64,000 bases of DNA from Maribacter litoralis (GTDB taxonomy: Bacteria; Bacteroidota; Bacteroidia; Flavobacteriales; Flavobacteriaceae), in contig NZ_QCZD01000001.1 of assembly GCF_003075045.1 (NCBI RefSeq), forward strand, positions 744,001 to 808,000, in the 5' to 3' direction. Position numbers and translations under genes: made by a program. How positions within the stretch are numbered: position 1 is the first letter of the stretch; each line of letters begins with the position of its first letter. A model generated the notes under the pieces. It was not told the origin of the DNA. It saw only the letters and a list, made by a program, of their open reading frames with translations, and made no database searches. This document shows, piece after piece, positions 53,763 through 62,023 of the stretch.

Positions 53763-54383
53763 ATGAAAAATATCTTTTTAATGTTAACGATTATTTTTGC
53801 AATTGGCTGTAAAGATTCTCCAAAGGTTAAGCAAGAAGTTCTAGAAAATACCGACAGTATCTCTTTGTCTGAAATAGATACTAAAATAAACGATAGCCTA
53901 CTTTTAGAAAAAGGTAAAATGTATGCCCAAACTACCCAAAAAGTTTTAGGTAAGAATCTTATGCTCAACATTCAAAAAAATGGTCCATTAGGTGCTGTAG
54001 CGTTTTGTAATGAAAAGGCATATCCTCTAACAGATAGTATGGCAACTGTTCATCATGCTAAAATTAAAAGGGTAAGCGATAAACCAAGAAATCAAAATAA
54101 TAAAGCAAGTAAAAAAGAGCTTGAGTATATTGAGTTTTTTAAATCAAAAATTAATAACAACGAGTCTTACGAACCTATACTAACTAGTGAGAACGGAACA
54201 ACTAATTTCTATTCCCCTATTGTTACTAATACCATGTGCCTAAACTGCCATGGTGTACCAGAAACAAATATCGACCCAAAGGTTACCCAACTTTTGAACG
54301 ATACATACCCATATGACGAAGCTTTAGGCTATAAAGAAAATGAGGTTAGAGGCATTTGGAGTATAAGTTTTAAAGACGAATAA
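53763..54383 (+). CDS. DUF3365 haem lipoprotein
   Basis: 206 residues from the ATG at 53763, which starts a lipoprotein signal (IIFAIGC, Cys16). The mature part is a DUF3365 (Tll0287-like) sensor domain with a c-type haem site CLNCH at 159-163 and the usual GAVAFCNEKAYPLTD at about 78-91. It would sit in the periplasm and could bind haem-coordinated gas or sulfur ligands, or carry electrons. The longer frame to 53697 has no support. Located between rhodanese and HMA genes with short gaps. Confidence 0.8.
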   Translation: MKNIFLMLTIIFAIGCKDSPKVKQEVLENTDSISLSEIDTKINDSLLLEKGKMYAQTTQKVLGKNLMLNIQKNGPLGAVAFCNEKAYPLTDSMATVHHAKIKRVSDKPRNQNNKASKKELEYIEFFKSKINNNESYEPILTSENGTTNFYSPIVTNTMCLNCHGVPETNIDPKVTQLLNDTYPYDEALGYKENEVRGIWSISFKDE

Positions 54384-54395
54384 AATAAATAAGAT

Positions 54396-54665
54396 ATGAC
54401 ATCAGTAATTCCTATTCAAAATTTAAAATGTGGTGGCTGTGCTAATACAATTATTTCTAAATTAAAAAAGATACCTAAAATAACTAATGTATCGGTATCG
54501 GTTGAATCTTCATCGGTTTCTTTTGATGCTTTAAAGCAAGAAGACATTGCTACGGTAAAATCAGAATTAAAATCCATTGGTTACCCCAGTTTAAATGAAG
54601 AAAATTCTGTATTCTCTAAAGCGAAATCTTATGTAAGCTGTGCCACTGGCAAACTAACAGATTAA
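54396..54665 (+). CDS. HMA domain protein (heavy-metal/copper chaperone-like)
   Basis: 89 residues: HMA fold with the metal site in NLKCGGCANTI (CGGC rather than the common CxGC of CopZ), strands around VSVSVESSSVSFDA, then a C-terminal extension with another Cys in KSYVSCATGKLTD. A soluble one-domain metallochaperone or a thiol relay. It starts 12 bases after the DUF3365 gene and ends at a bidirectional terminator. Confidence 0.8.
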   Translation: MTSVIPIQNLKCGGCANTIISKLKKIPKITNVSVSVESSSVSFDALKQEDIATVKSELKSIGYPSLNEENSVFSKAKSYVSCATGKLTD

Positions 54666-54679
54666 ACTTAAAAGTTATT

Positions 54680-54715
54680 AAGAAGAAGTAACTACTGATT
54701 ACTTCTTCTTTTTTT
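54680..54715. terminator. Bidirectional terminator at the HMA and sterol desaturase ends
   Basis: 12-bp stem AAGAAGAAGTAA (54680-54691) / TTACTTCTTCTT (54699-54710), then a T-run. The right arm encodes the last residues of the convergent desaturase-like protein. Confidence 0.8.
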
Positions 54716-55573
54716 AAAACCGTGAGTTATCTGACCTATAAAATCTTGTGGTAAATTCTCATCTCCAGGATACCCCAACTTTACATTACCGCTGTCTTCC
54801 GGTATGTAATTGGTCTTAAAAATATAATCCCATAAACTTAAACTAATGCCAAAATTAACACCATATGTACCAGGTGGTAAATCATAGGCATGATGGTACA
54901 AATGCATCACAGGGTTGTTTAATACATACTTAAGAGGTCCCCAAGTTATCTTTATATTTGAATGGTTAAAATGCCCAATGGCTATGGCAGCAAAATGCAC
55001 AATATAGGCTTGTTCTGGCTCAAAACCGCCAAGAATCATTACACCAAAAGTCTTTAATGGTTTGTATAGAATATTCTCCATCCAATGGTAACGCAAATGA
55101 GCTGCAAAGCCCATTTCCTTTACACTATGGTGTACTTGATGAAATTTCCAAAGAAAGGCATACTTGTGTAATAATGTATGTGTAAACCACTGTACAAAAT
55201 CCAAGACGATAAAAAATAATAACAATTGAGCCCACATAGGCCAGTGGGAAGTATCAATTAGAGCCAAACTATTAGCCTTAATGCCAATATCTTCAAAGAA
55301 CACCCCTAGTATTTTGTAAATTCCACTAATCGCAATAGCAAATAAAAAGAAGTTGAAAAACATGTAAAAACCATCTAACCAAAAGTCTTTTCTAAACACA
55401 CCTTGTTCTTTTCTCCACGGAAAAGTAATCTCCAAAAACCAAACAACAAGTGAAATTAAAATGAGTCCCCAAAAATAGTTTAGATACCATGGAACATCGA
55501 ATAGGATAGATTTCCATGTCCAACTTAATGTTCCCGTTATCGCATTTAAAAACGCCTCTACATATGCTTCCAT
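54692..55573 (-). CDS. Sterol desaturase / fatty acid hydroxylase family protein
   Basis: 293-residue inner-membrane di-iron enzyme of the fatty acid hydroxylase superfamily (PF04116). TM segments about 15-45, 66-90 and 105-130. His boxes: WFTHTLLHKYAFLWKFHQVHHS (HxxxH and HxxHH), HFNHSNI, HLYHHAYD. The substrate, a lipid chain or a carotenoid/sterol-like ring, cannot be told. It points away from the sulfur genes, but its promoter has the same GTAAC-type operator at the same distance, so a lipid change seems to belong to the sulfide response. Confidence 0.85.
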   Translation of the reverse strand: MEAYVEAFLNAITGTLSWTWKSILFDVPWYLNYFWGLILISLVVWFLEITFPWRKEQGVFRKDFWLDGFYMFFNFFLFAIAISGIYKILGVFFEDIGIKANSLALIDTSHWPMWAQLLLFFIVLDFVQWFTHTLLHKYAFLWKFHQVHHSVKEMGFAAHLRYHWMENILYKPLKTFGVMILGGFEPEQAYIVHFAAIAIGHFNHSNIKITWGPLKYVLNNPVMHLYHHAYDLPPGTYGVNFGISLSLWDYIFKTNYIPEDSGNVKLGYPGDENLPQDFIGQITHGFKKRRSNQ

Positions 55574-55590
55574 GACATTAACACTTTATG

Positions 55591-55634
55591 CAAAAATACC
55601 ATATTAGTATTGATGGTATTGTAACCAAAGTTAC
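55591..55634 (-). promoter_or_regulatory. GTAAC-N4-GTTAC operator and promoter of the sterol desaturase-like gene
   Basis: GTAAC-CAAA-GTTAC (55621-55634), 22 bases, perfect -7 box TATTTTTG (minus strand 55598-55591). Leader about 13 bases. Confidence 0.88.
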
Positions 55635-55809
55635 AATACACTTGATTGATTAACAGCAATTTTGAATATGACCAATATCATTTTTTAGGTGGTCGATTAA
55701 TACTATTTTGCCTTAGTAATATTTTTAAATATAAATTACCCATAACATAGGTCTATCAAATTTGACCAACATTACATTTTACAATACCTAAACTATTAAA
55801 ATTAGTATT

Positions 55810-56013
55810 ATGAGAAAGAATTTAGGAAGTACAGACCGTTTTATTAGACTTTTTATCGCTGTTGCTCTTTTAACTACATTTTATACCGAAACCGTTACAG
55901 GAACGATAGGTTATATTTTGGCGGCTGTCGCAGGTGTTTTAATCTTTACTACTTTCATTAGCTTTTGCCCTATTTATTCTTTATTCGGCGCTAGTACGTG
56001 CAAAACAAAATAG
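55810..56013 (+). CDS. DUF2892 small membrane protein (YgaP-like TM part)
   Basis: 67 residues: conserved start MRKNLGSTDRFIRLFIA, two TM helices (about 12-30 and 36-52), and a terminal FCPIYSLFGASTC with two cysteines. DUF2892 is the membrane anchor of rhodanese YgaP in other bacteria and often stands free near sulfur genes. Only a poor operator-like word (TTGACCAACATTAC at 55762-55775) is present, without a -7 box at the fixed distance. SQR follows 137 bases downstream. Confidence 0.85.
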   Translation: MRKNLGSTDRFIRLFIAVALLTTFYTETVTGTIGYILAAVAGVLIFTTFISFCPIYSLFGASTCKTK

Positions 56014-56081
56014 TAAGGCTAACATACCATACTTTTTATTAAAGAATACATCGATATGAATTATAACCTTCATGATTCAAT

Positions 56082-56125
56082 GTAACATTGGTTACATAAT
56101 ATTTATTTTGTATCTGCTATATTTA
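56082..56125 (+). promoter_or_regulatory. GTAAC-N4-GTTAC operator and promoter of sqr
   Basis: GTAAC-ATTG-GTTAC (56082-56095), 22 bases, -7 box TATATTTA (56118-56125). Leader about 21 bases. Confidence 0.88.
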
Positions 56126-56150
56126 TCAAATTCATAAAAATAACAGTAAA

Positions 56151-57461
56151 ATGAGTTCACATCATCAGGTATTAATTATTGGAGGAGGTACTGCAGGTAT
56201 CATGGTAGCAGCACAGCTTCTAACTCAAAGGAAAGCAAAAGACGTTGCAATTATCGAACCCGCAGATACGCATTATTATCAACCTGCATGGACTCTAGTA
56301 GGTGCCGGCACCTATGACTTTGACAAAACTGCCCGCCCAATGTCATCGGTTATCCCAAAAAATGCTACTTGGATAAAAGATAAGGCAACAGGTTTTGACC
56401 CCGAAAATAATATTGTACACACTGCCACCAAAGGAGATATTACATATGATTACTTAGTAGTTGCACCAGGTCTTGCATATGATTTCAGCTTAGTGCCTGG
56501 CTTAGGCAAAGCTATAGATAAAGGTATTGTATGCAGTAATTATACAAACCCTAAACATACTTGGGATGTTATTAAAAACTTCAAGGGTGGTACCGCACTT
56601 TTTACGCAACCTACAACCCCAATTAAATGTGGTGGAGCACCGCAAAAAATAATGTACTTGGCAGAAAGTCATTTTAGAAATAGTGGAATCCGAAAAAAAA
56701 CAGATGTCATTTTCGCTACTGGTGGTACGGTTATTTTTGGTGTAAAGAAAATAGCTAAAACCTTAATGGAGGTAGTTGACCGAAAGGATATTAACCTTAG
56801 GTTTCATCACAAACTTGTGGCTGTTGATGGTGATAAACAAATTGCCTGGTATGAAATGGGTCAAGAAATTACCGCTGGTGGTTGCGTAGTTATCTCTAGC
56901 AACAAGGTCGATGACTTAAAATTAGACGAAAAATTTCAATATAATTATAAGGATGTAAAAGTTAGCGTTGATGGCAACCGTTATGGAATTCATTATGATA
57001 TGATGCATACCGCTCCGCCTTCTGTAGCTCCTAAATTTGTAAAAGATTCAACATTAGTTAACGCTGCGGGTTGGTTAGATGTCAACCATCAAACTATGCA
57101 ACATAATACCTATGCTAATATCTTTGGCTTAGGAGATGTCGCTGCATTACCTACTGCTAAAACCGGAGCCGCAATTCGTAAGCAGGTGCCTATTGTAGTT
57201 GACAACTTAATCCTTTTAATGAATAGTCATAAAATGGGAACTAAATCTTATAATGGATATTCTTCATGCCCATTAGTAACGGACTATGGAAAAATGGTAT
57301 TGGCAGAATTTGATTATGACAATAACTTTACGCCAGATCCTAAATTAAAAAGAATGCTCATAAATGATTCTTCTAAAGAGCACTGGAGATTATGGATGCT
57401 TAAAAAATACGGACTACCCTACTTATACTGGAATAAAATGATGAAAGGTAAAAATGTTTAA
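56151..57461 (+). CDS. sqr: Sulfide:quinone oxidoreductase, type II (mitochondrial SQOR-like)
   Basis: 436-residue flavoprotein at the cytosolic face of the inner membrane. FAD motif LIIGGGTAGIMVA (about 8-20). Redox cysteines by motif: C160 in PIKCGGAPQKIMYL and C373 in YSSCPLVTDYG, both strikingly like human SQOR; a further C128 lies in GIVCSNY. Later blocks NAAGWLDVNHQTMQH and NIFGLGDVAALPTAKTGAA also match. It passes electrons from sulfide to menaquinone and loads the sulfur on a thiol. It ends soon after LPYLYWNKMM, without the last amphipathic stretch of SQOR. A strong terminator follows. Confidence 0.92.
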   Translation: MSSHHQVLIIGGGTAGIMVAAQLLTQRKAKDVAIIEPADTHYYQPAWTLVGAGTYDFDKTARPMSSVIPKNATWIKDKATGFDPENNIVHTATKGDITYDYLVVAPGLAYDFSLVPGLGKAIDKGIVCSNYTNPKHTWDVIKNFKGGTALFTQPTTPIKCGGAPQKIMYLAESHFRNSGIRKKTDVIFATGGTVIFGVKKIAKTLMEVVDRKDINLRFHHKLVAVDGDKQIAWYEMGQEITAGGCVVISSNKVDDLKLDEKFQYNYKDVKVSVDGNRYGIHYDMMHTAPPSVAPKFVKDSTLVNAAGWLDVNHQTMQHNTYANIFGLGDVAALPTAKTGAAIRKQVPIVVDNLILLMNSHKMGTKSYNGYSSCPLVTDYGKMVLAEFDYDNNFTPDPKLKRMLINDSSKEHWRLWMLKKYGLPYLYWNKMMKGKNV

Positions 57462-57465
57462 TTTT

Positions 57466-57495
57466 AAAAAATCTCTGTATAAACAGAGATTTTTT
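57466..57495. terminator. Bidirectional terminator between sqr and the porin-like gene
   Basis: 13-bp stem AAAAAATCTCTGT (57466-57478) / ACAGAGATTTTTT (57483-57495), loop of 4. Confidence 0.92.
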
Positions 57496-57503
57496 TATGC
57501 CCT

Positions 57504-58838
57504 TTAGAAATTATAATTAAGAATCAGGTCTAAGTGAAACATATCTACCTTATTAAAATAGAGATTAGCATTGTCCAGTATATCACCATTACCAATTTTA
57601 GATGTAAGCAATAACTCTGGTCGTAGGTTTTTAAGTTTCTTCAGCTTAAAGAAAATATCTAAATTAATATGGGTATAATCAGGCATTGCATATTTATTTA
57701 AAATAGCATTGGTCACATCTGGTTTCCAATGCTTACCGATACTTAATATCGACATAAGATTTAGATCTTCTGAAAGGATAAAGTCATTTTTATAATTGAA
57801 TACTAAAGCATGATTATCTGCTGAACCTTCGCTACGTTCACGCTTTTGAAAACTAAACAGGTCTTCTCTACCCCATTCTCTTGGCGATAGAAATTGACCG
57901 TTCGGTAAAATTCTATTATAACTTAAAGAAATTAGCCCTGCTCCACTTTTATACGACATTTTCAATCCTAAAACATCGGCAGTGTTTTGATTAAAATAAC
58001 GAAGGGAATCAATACTATTACCGCCATTGCCCACTTTATTTTGATGTAGCCACTCCCCTTCTATTTGTACAGATTCAGATAACTTATAAGAGGGTCTTAT
58101 GTAGAATGAATTGTAAATATTGTCTACAAATTGATTCCATATATTCAATTTTAAATCTTCTGTTATTTCAAGATTGGCATTTCCCATTATTACATAATCA
58201 GACGATGTACTGTTGTTATATTGAGAAGCATCACCATTTTTATTTCTGCCAACAGGATACGTTCCAATACTCTCCCCAATACCATAGAACTCCCCTGTTG
58301 ATCTGGGCGCAATTTCATTTAATATTCCAAACTGAAGCGATGTCTTTTGTTTATTGTATTTATACCAAAACCCCTGAACCAAAGTAGGTATCATTCTACC
58401 ATCTTCAGGATTGATCAGTGGTGTATTGACCTTCATTCTACCCAGTGTAAAGGAATGCCGTTTTAAATTAAATTTCGCATACATTTCACCTAATAAAAAG
58501 ACAGCATCGCTTTCTAAATCTAACCTATCAAACAATCCTTCTTCATATCTACTTAATTTACCTGTAGTAGCATCTGCTATAGTTAAATCTTGCAGACCCA
58601 AATTTGTTGAATTATATAGGGCAGCCCCTATTTCCAAAGCCTTAAATAATTTATATTGATATTTAAGTTTTCCTCCTGTTGCTAAAGCATTGAAATCTTT
58701 AAGATCTCCTTTATTGGCGGTCATCATATAATATGTTCGCCATTGACCAGAAAGCTCTCCCTTTTTCTCAACAGATACAGCGTCTTGAGCGATCGAAAAA
58801 ATAGGCAAACAACAAATGAAAAGATATAGTAATCGCAT
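57504..58838 (-). CDS. Outer-membrane porin-like barrel (OprD/OprP-like)
   Basis: 444 residues with a signal peptide (MRLLYLFICCLPIFSIAQ). The mature part consists of about 16-18 amphipathic strands with GG-K-KYQYKLFKALEIGAALY, HSFTLGRMKV and a terminal aromatic strand HLDLILNYNF, the usual C-terminal barrel signature. It lies 5 bases downstream of the TsdA-like cytochrome on the same strand, so the pair is one operon; uptake of thiosulfate, tetrathionate or another anion for the periplasmic cytochrome is a reasonable guess. The family call is by look only. Confidence 0.75.
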   Translation of the reverse strand: MRLLYLFICCLPIFSIAQDAVSVEKKGELSGQWRTYYMMTANKGDLKDFNALATGGKLKYQYKLFKALEIGAALYNSTNLGLQDLTIADATTGKLSRYEEGLFDRLDLESDAVFLLGEMYAKFNLKRHSFTLGRMKVNTPLINPEDGRMIPTLVQGFWYKYNKQKTSLQFGILNEIAPRSTGEFYGIGESIGTYPVGRNKNGDASQYNNSTSSDYVIMGNANLEITEDLKLNIWNQFVDNIYNSFYIRPSYKLSESVQIEGEWLHQNKVGNGGNSIDSLRYFNQNTADVLGLKMSYKSGAGLISLSYNRILPNGQFLSPREWGREDLFSFQKRERSEGSADNHALVFNYKNDFILSEDLNLMSILSIGKHWKPDVTNAILNKYAMPDYTHINLDIFFKLKKLKNLRPELLLTSKIGNGDILDNANLYFNKVDMFHLDLILNYNF

Positions 58839-58843
58839 GTAGA

Positions 58844-59881
58844 TTATTTCGTTTTGGTAATTCCGTATTCCTCTTTATAGAAATCCATTATCGGAGGAAA
58901 AGGTCCATATTTATGCTGCTCTGGAGAAAAATCATCTATCCAAGGTCCGTACGGCGTAGACACTGGTTTTAACTTTTTATCGGGATAATCGTTTTCGGTA
59001 TTTAATTTATGCGGTCTAGAAAAACTGTTGATGTATCCTGCTACATGATATGCTTCTTCATCCGTAAGTTTAGGGTTATCCCAAGTGGCCTGCAAGTAAG
59101 GCATATTACTTTTTATAAACTCTGCCGATGTTATCACCCTGTTCATTCCTGCACCATCATTATAACTATCCGGACCCCATAACGGTGGGTAGTTGTATCC
59201 CTTTCCATCTGTAGTATTAAGAGCGCCAGCTCCATTTTCACCATGACAAACAACACATTCCTTTTGGTATACCTGCTTCCCTATTTCCAAGTTCACGACA
59301 ACAGCAGGAATCTTAATTTTTGGATATCCCTTGAATTCAGCCTTCCTCTCCTTCGGTAACCCTTCACTGAGCCAATCCATATAAGCAACAATAGCTACAA
59401 GTTTATCTGAATCTGATGGAAGCATTCTACCATTCATGCTTCGTTCCATGCAACCATTAATACGATCTTCAATAGTGCCTATTTTATTGCCTCGCCCTCC
59501 AAATTGCGGAAATCGTTCTAAAATGCCTACCCATGACCCAGAACCTGCCTGTGCTCCTTTTTGTAAATGACAATTGGAACAAGCCAGATTGTTACCACTG
59601 TATCTATCTTCAAAATTTTCAGCATTAGGACCCATATACTTTGAAGTTTCAGCTATTAAATAATAACCTTTCTTGACTACATCGGGCATATTATCAATTT
59701 CTGATAAAGCATCTTTAGTTTTCCAAACATTCTCTTCTTTTTGTTCATCAATTACCAAAACTTCCTTAGTTTTTTGAGATGAACGGTACGTTAGTAGCCA
59801 TATAAATATTAGCCCGATCAATACTATCACTACACTAAATAGCCTAAAAAGTTGTTTTGCCAGATTTTGTAAATCACCCAT
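58844..59881 (-). CDS. TsdA-like dihaem cytochrome c
   Basis: 345 residues from the ATG at 59881 (a GTG at 59899 would leave an 8-base leader). One N-terminal TM anchor (11-31) holds the protein at the periplasmic face. Two haem c sites: CSNCH (101-105) and CVVCH (209-213). The TsdA signature is clear: RYSGNNLACSNCHLQKG, then FPQFGGRGNKIGTIEDRING and C144 in INGCMERSMNG, at the place of the cysteine that ligates haem 1 in TsdA. It should convert thiosulfate to tetrathionate or the reverse. Shares a bidirectional operator with the DsrE gene. Confidence 0.85.
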   Translation of the reverse strand: MGDLQNLAKQLFRLFSVVIVLIGLIFIWLLTYRSSQKTKEVLVIDEQKEENVWKTKDALSEIDNMPDVVKKGYYLIAETSKYMGPNAENFEDRYSGNNLACSNCHLQKGAQAGSGSWVGILERFPQFGGRGNKIGTIEDRINGCMERSMNGRMLPSDSDKLVAIVAYMDWLSEGLPKERKAEFKGYPKIKIPAVVVNLEIGKQVYQKECVVCHGENGAGALNTTDGKGYNYPPLWGPDSYNDGAGMNRVITSAEFIKSNMPYLQATWDNPKLTDEEAYHVAGYINSFSRPHKLNTENDYPDKKLKPVSTPYGPWIDDFSPEQHKYGPFPPIMDFYKEEYGITKTK

Positions 59882-59911
59882 AGAAAAATAATCTAACACT
59901 AATTTAAATAA

Positions 59912-59985
59912 CGAATCTATAATTATTGCATCATTATGACAGTAACCTTTGTTACACTTGCGTTAAATGCTTTAACTTACTTTCA
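59912..59985. promoter_or_regulatory. Bidirectional GTAAC-N4-GTTAC operator of tsdA-like and dsrE-like genes
   Basis: GTAAC-CTTT-GTTAC (59942-59955). To the left after 22 bases: -7 box TAGATTCG (minus, 59919-59912), leader about 26 bases. To the right after 22 bases: TACTTTCA (59978-59985), a weaker box. Confidence 0.78.
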
Positions 59986-60056
59986 TTACTTTTTTAAAAT
60001 GCTGACATTAGTAAAGATCAAACCAATTTTATACTCATTTCAAATACTACGAACAC

Positions 60057-60584
60057 ATGAAAAAAACACTTCTACTATTCATAACTCTTATGACTATGCA
60101 ACTTACTACTGCCCAAGATTGGACCACTCCAATTATAGATGGATATGGAAAAATAAAGGAATTCAAAGATGTTGCAGTGCAACCCGATGCTTCTAAAACA
60201 TACAATATCGTTTTTGACCTTAAAGACGACCGTGAAATGCACGGAACTAACATTGGTTATTTTAAAATTGCCCGCTTAATAAATATGTTAGGTGCCGGTG
60301 GTGTTTCTGCCGATAACATAAACATTGTTGCCGCCATACATGGTGGTGCTACTTTTACCGCGTTAAACGAAGAAAAGTATACTGCCAAATACGAAAAGGA
60401 AAACCCCAATGCAGAAGTTATAAAGCTTTTAAAAGAATATGGTGTACAATTTTATGTTTGTGCACAGGCAACCGCAGCACGAGGTATTACTGCAGAAGAT
60501 TTAAATGCAAATACAGAACTGGGGCTATCTGCCATGATGGTACTTGCCAATTACCAATTGGACGGATATATTTTAATGCCCTAG
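60057..60584 (+). CDS. Exported DsrE family protein
   Basis: 175 residues with a signal peptide (to about residue 19, TTAQDWTT). DsrE/DsrF-like fold: VAAIHGGATFTALNEEKY (about 97-114) and the active Cys in VQFYVCAQATAARGI near residue 137, the sulfane-carrying position in this family. Most DsrE proteins are cytosolic; an exported one would move sulfane sulfur in the periplasm, beside the TsdA-like cytochrome. Followed after 125 bases by cydA with its own promoter. Confidence 0.83.
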   Translation: MKKTLLLFITLMTMQLTTAQDWTTPIIDGYGKIKEFKDVAVQPDASKTYNIVFDLKDDREMHGTNIGYFKIARLINMLGAGGVSADNINIVAAIHGGATFTALNEEKYTAKYEKENPNAEVIKLLKEYGVQFYVCAQATAARGITAEDLNANTELGLSAMMVLANYQLDGYILMP

Positions 60585-60641
60585 CTGTTACTTTATATCT
60601 TCATTTTAAAGTAAAGTTTTAACATTATTATGCCGTTTTAG

Positions 60642-60685
60642 GTAACCATTGTAACACAAGAAAAATACACCGTTTCGTATCTTTG
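60642..60685 (+). promoter_or_regulatory. GTAAC-N4-GTAAC (one-base variant) operator and promoter of cydAB
   Basis: GTAAC-CATT-GTAAC (60642-60655; GTTAC changed to GTAAC), 22 bases, perfect -7 box TATCTTTG (60678-60685). Leader about 20 bases. Confidence 0.85.
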
Positions 60686-60709
60686 TAATCATTCTTAAAA
60701 AAGGTGATT

Positions 60710-62023
60710 ATGGAAAATTTGGATGCTGCAAGATTACAAATGGCGTTTACCCTTATTTTTCATATTGTTTTCGCCTGTATTGGTATGGTTATGCCGTTTT
60801 TTATGGTGGTTTCCCATAAAAAATGGTTGAATACACGTAACCCTATTTACCTTACCCTTACTAAATCTTGGCAAAAAGGTGTAGCCATTTTCTTTGTAAC
60901 CGGTGCAGTATCCGGCACTGCTCTTTCTTTTGAACTCGGACTTTTATGGCCTGAGTTCATGAAACATGCGGGACCTATAATTGGCATGCCATTTTCTCTC
61001 GAAGGTGCTGCCTTTTTTGTAGAAGCGGTCGCTTTGGGCTTTTATCTCTATGGATGGAAAAAAATACCCGAAAAATTTCATTGGTTTACCGGAATCATTG
61101 TTGGTATATCTGGAGTAATGTCTGGTATTTTAGTAGTTTCCGCTAACGGTTGGATGAACGCACCATCGGGTTTCGATTATATAAATGGGGAGTTTTTAAA
61201 TATAGACCCCGTTAAAGCGCTGCTGAACCCTGCATGGTTTACACAGGCACTACATATGACACTTGCCGCCTTTACGGCCACAGGATTTGCCGTTGCAGGT
61301 ATTCATGCCTACCAAGTCTATAAAAAACGCAATGTTGAACTTCATAAGAAAGCTTTTAAAATAGCGGTAACCTTCGCTGCAATTGCTGCCATTTTGCAAC
61401 CGCTAAGTGGAGATCTTTCTGCAAAGGATATTGCGGAGCGGCAACCTGTTAAGTTGGCCGCCATGGAAGCTCACTACGAAACACAAAAAGGCGCACCTCT
61501 TTATATTGGTGGTATCGTAGATAACGATACCCAAGAGGTCAAGTACAAACTAGAAATACCGAAGGCTTTATCTTTCCTAGCTTTTGGCGATTTTAATGCA
61601 GAAGTAAAAGGCCTGAACGATTTTCCTAAAGATGAACAGCCCAATGTTGCCATGGTCCACTACGCTTTTCAGACCATGGTTGGCTTAGGGACCCTTTTAA
61701 TGTTTGCGGGTATTCTATTTTTTGTGGCCAAATTCAAAAAGAAATCTTGGTTTAACACATCAAAGTTTTGGTTGTTATTTTCATTTTTGGCTCCTCTGGG
61801 CTTTATAGCATTAGAAGCTGGGTGGATCGTTACTGAAGTTGGCAGGCAACCTTGGATCATACATAACATTATGAAAACCAAAGATGCGGTTACCCCAATG
61901 CCGGGTATCGTATTCAGCTTGTACACCTATATTGCCATTTACACCATTTTGACCATTGCGGTTACTTGGTTAATGGCAAGGCAAATTAAGTTTTTGAACA
62001 ATGTTAAAACCTATGAAGCATGA
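60710..62023 (+). CDS. cydA: Cytochrome bd quinol oxidase subunit I
   Basis: 437 residues from the ATG at 60710 (GTG at 60704 rejected, AAGGTG before the ATG). Nine TM helices; QMAFTLIFHIVFACIGMVMPF at about 10-30 split by the haem His, the SFELGLLWPEFM and GWIVTEVGRQPW motifs (about 370-381) are diagnostic. The Q-loop is short, as in the cyanide-insensitive subclass. Reduces oxygen with quinol at the inner membrane without pumping. Overlaps cydB by 4 bases (ATGA). Cytochrome bd of E. coli is known to resist sulfide, which fits its place in this regulon. Confidence 0.94.
   Translation: MENLDAARLQMAFTLIFHIVFACIGMVMPFFMVVSHKKWLNTRNPIYLTLTKSWQKGVAIFFVTGAVSGTALSFELGLLWPEFMKHAGPIIGMPFSLEGAAFFVEAVALGFYLYGWKKIPEKFHWFTGIIVGISGVMSGILVVSANGWMNAPSGFDYINGEFLNIDPVKALLNPAWFTQALHMTLAAFTATGFAVAGIHAYQVYKKRNVELHKKAFKIAVTFAAIAAILQPLSGDLSAKDIAERQPVKLAAMEAHYETQKGAPLYIGGIVDNDTQEVKYKLEIPKALSFLAFGDFNAEVKGLNDFPKDEQPNVAMVHYAFQTMVGLGTLLMFAGILFFVAKFKKKSWFNTSKFWLLFSFLAPLGFIALEAGWIVTEVGRQPWIIHNIMKTKDAVTPMPGIVFSLYTYIAIYTILTIAVTWLMARQIKFLNNVKTYEA

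Noticed and set aside
55762-55775. Possible GTAAC-type operator in front of the DUF2892 gene (TTGACCAACATTAC)
   Set aside because: Three mismatches to the consensus and no -7 box at 22 bases; kept out of the regulon list.
59936-60196. Plus-strand frame of 86 codons between the tsdA-like and dsrE-like genes
   Set aside because: It starts within the operator and overlaps the DsrE signal peptide in another frame; no family resemblance.
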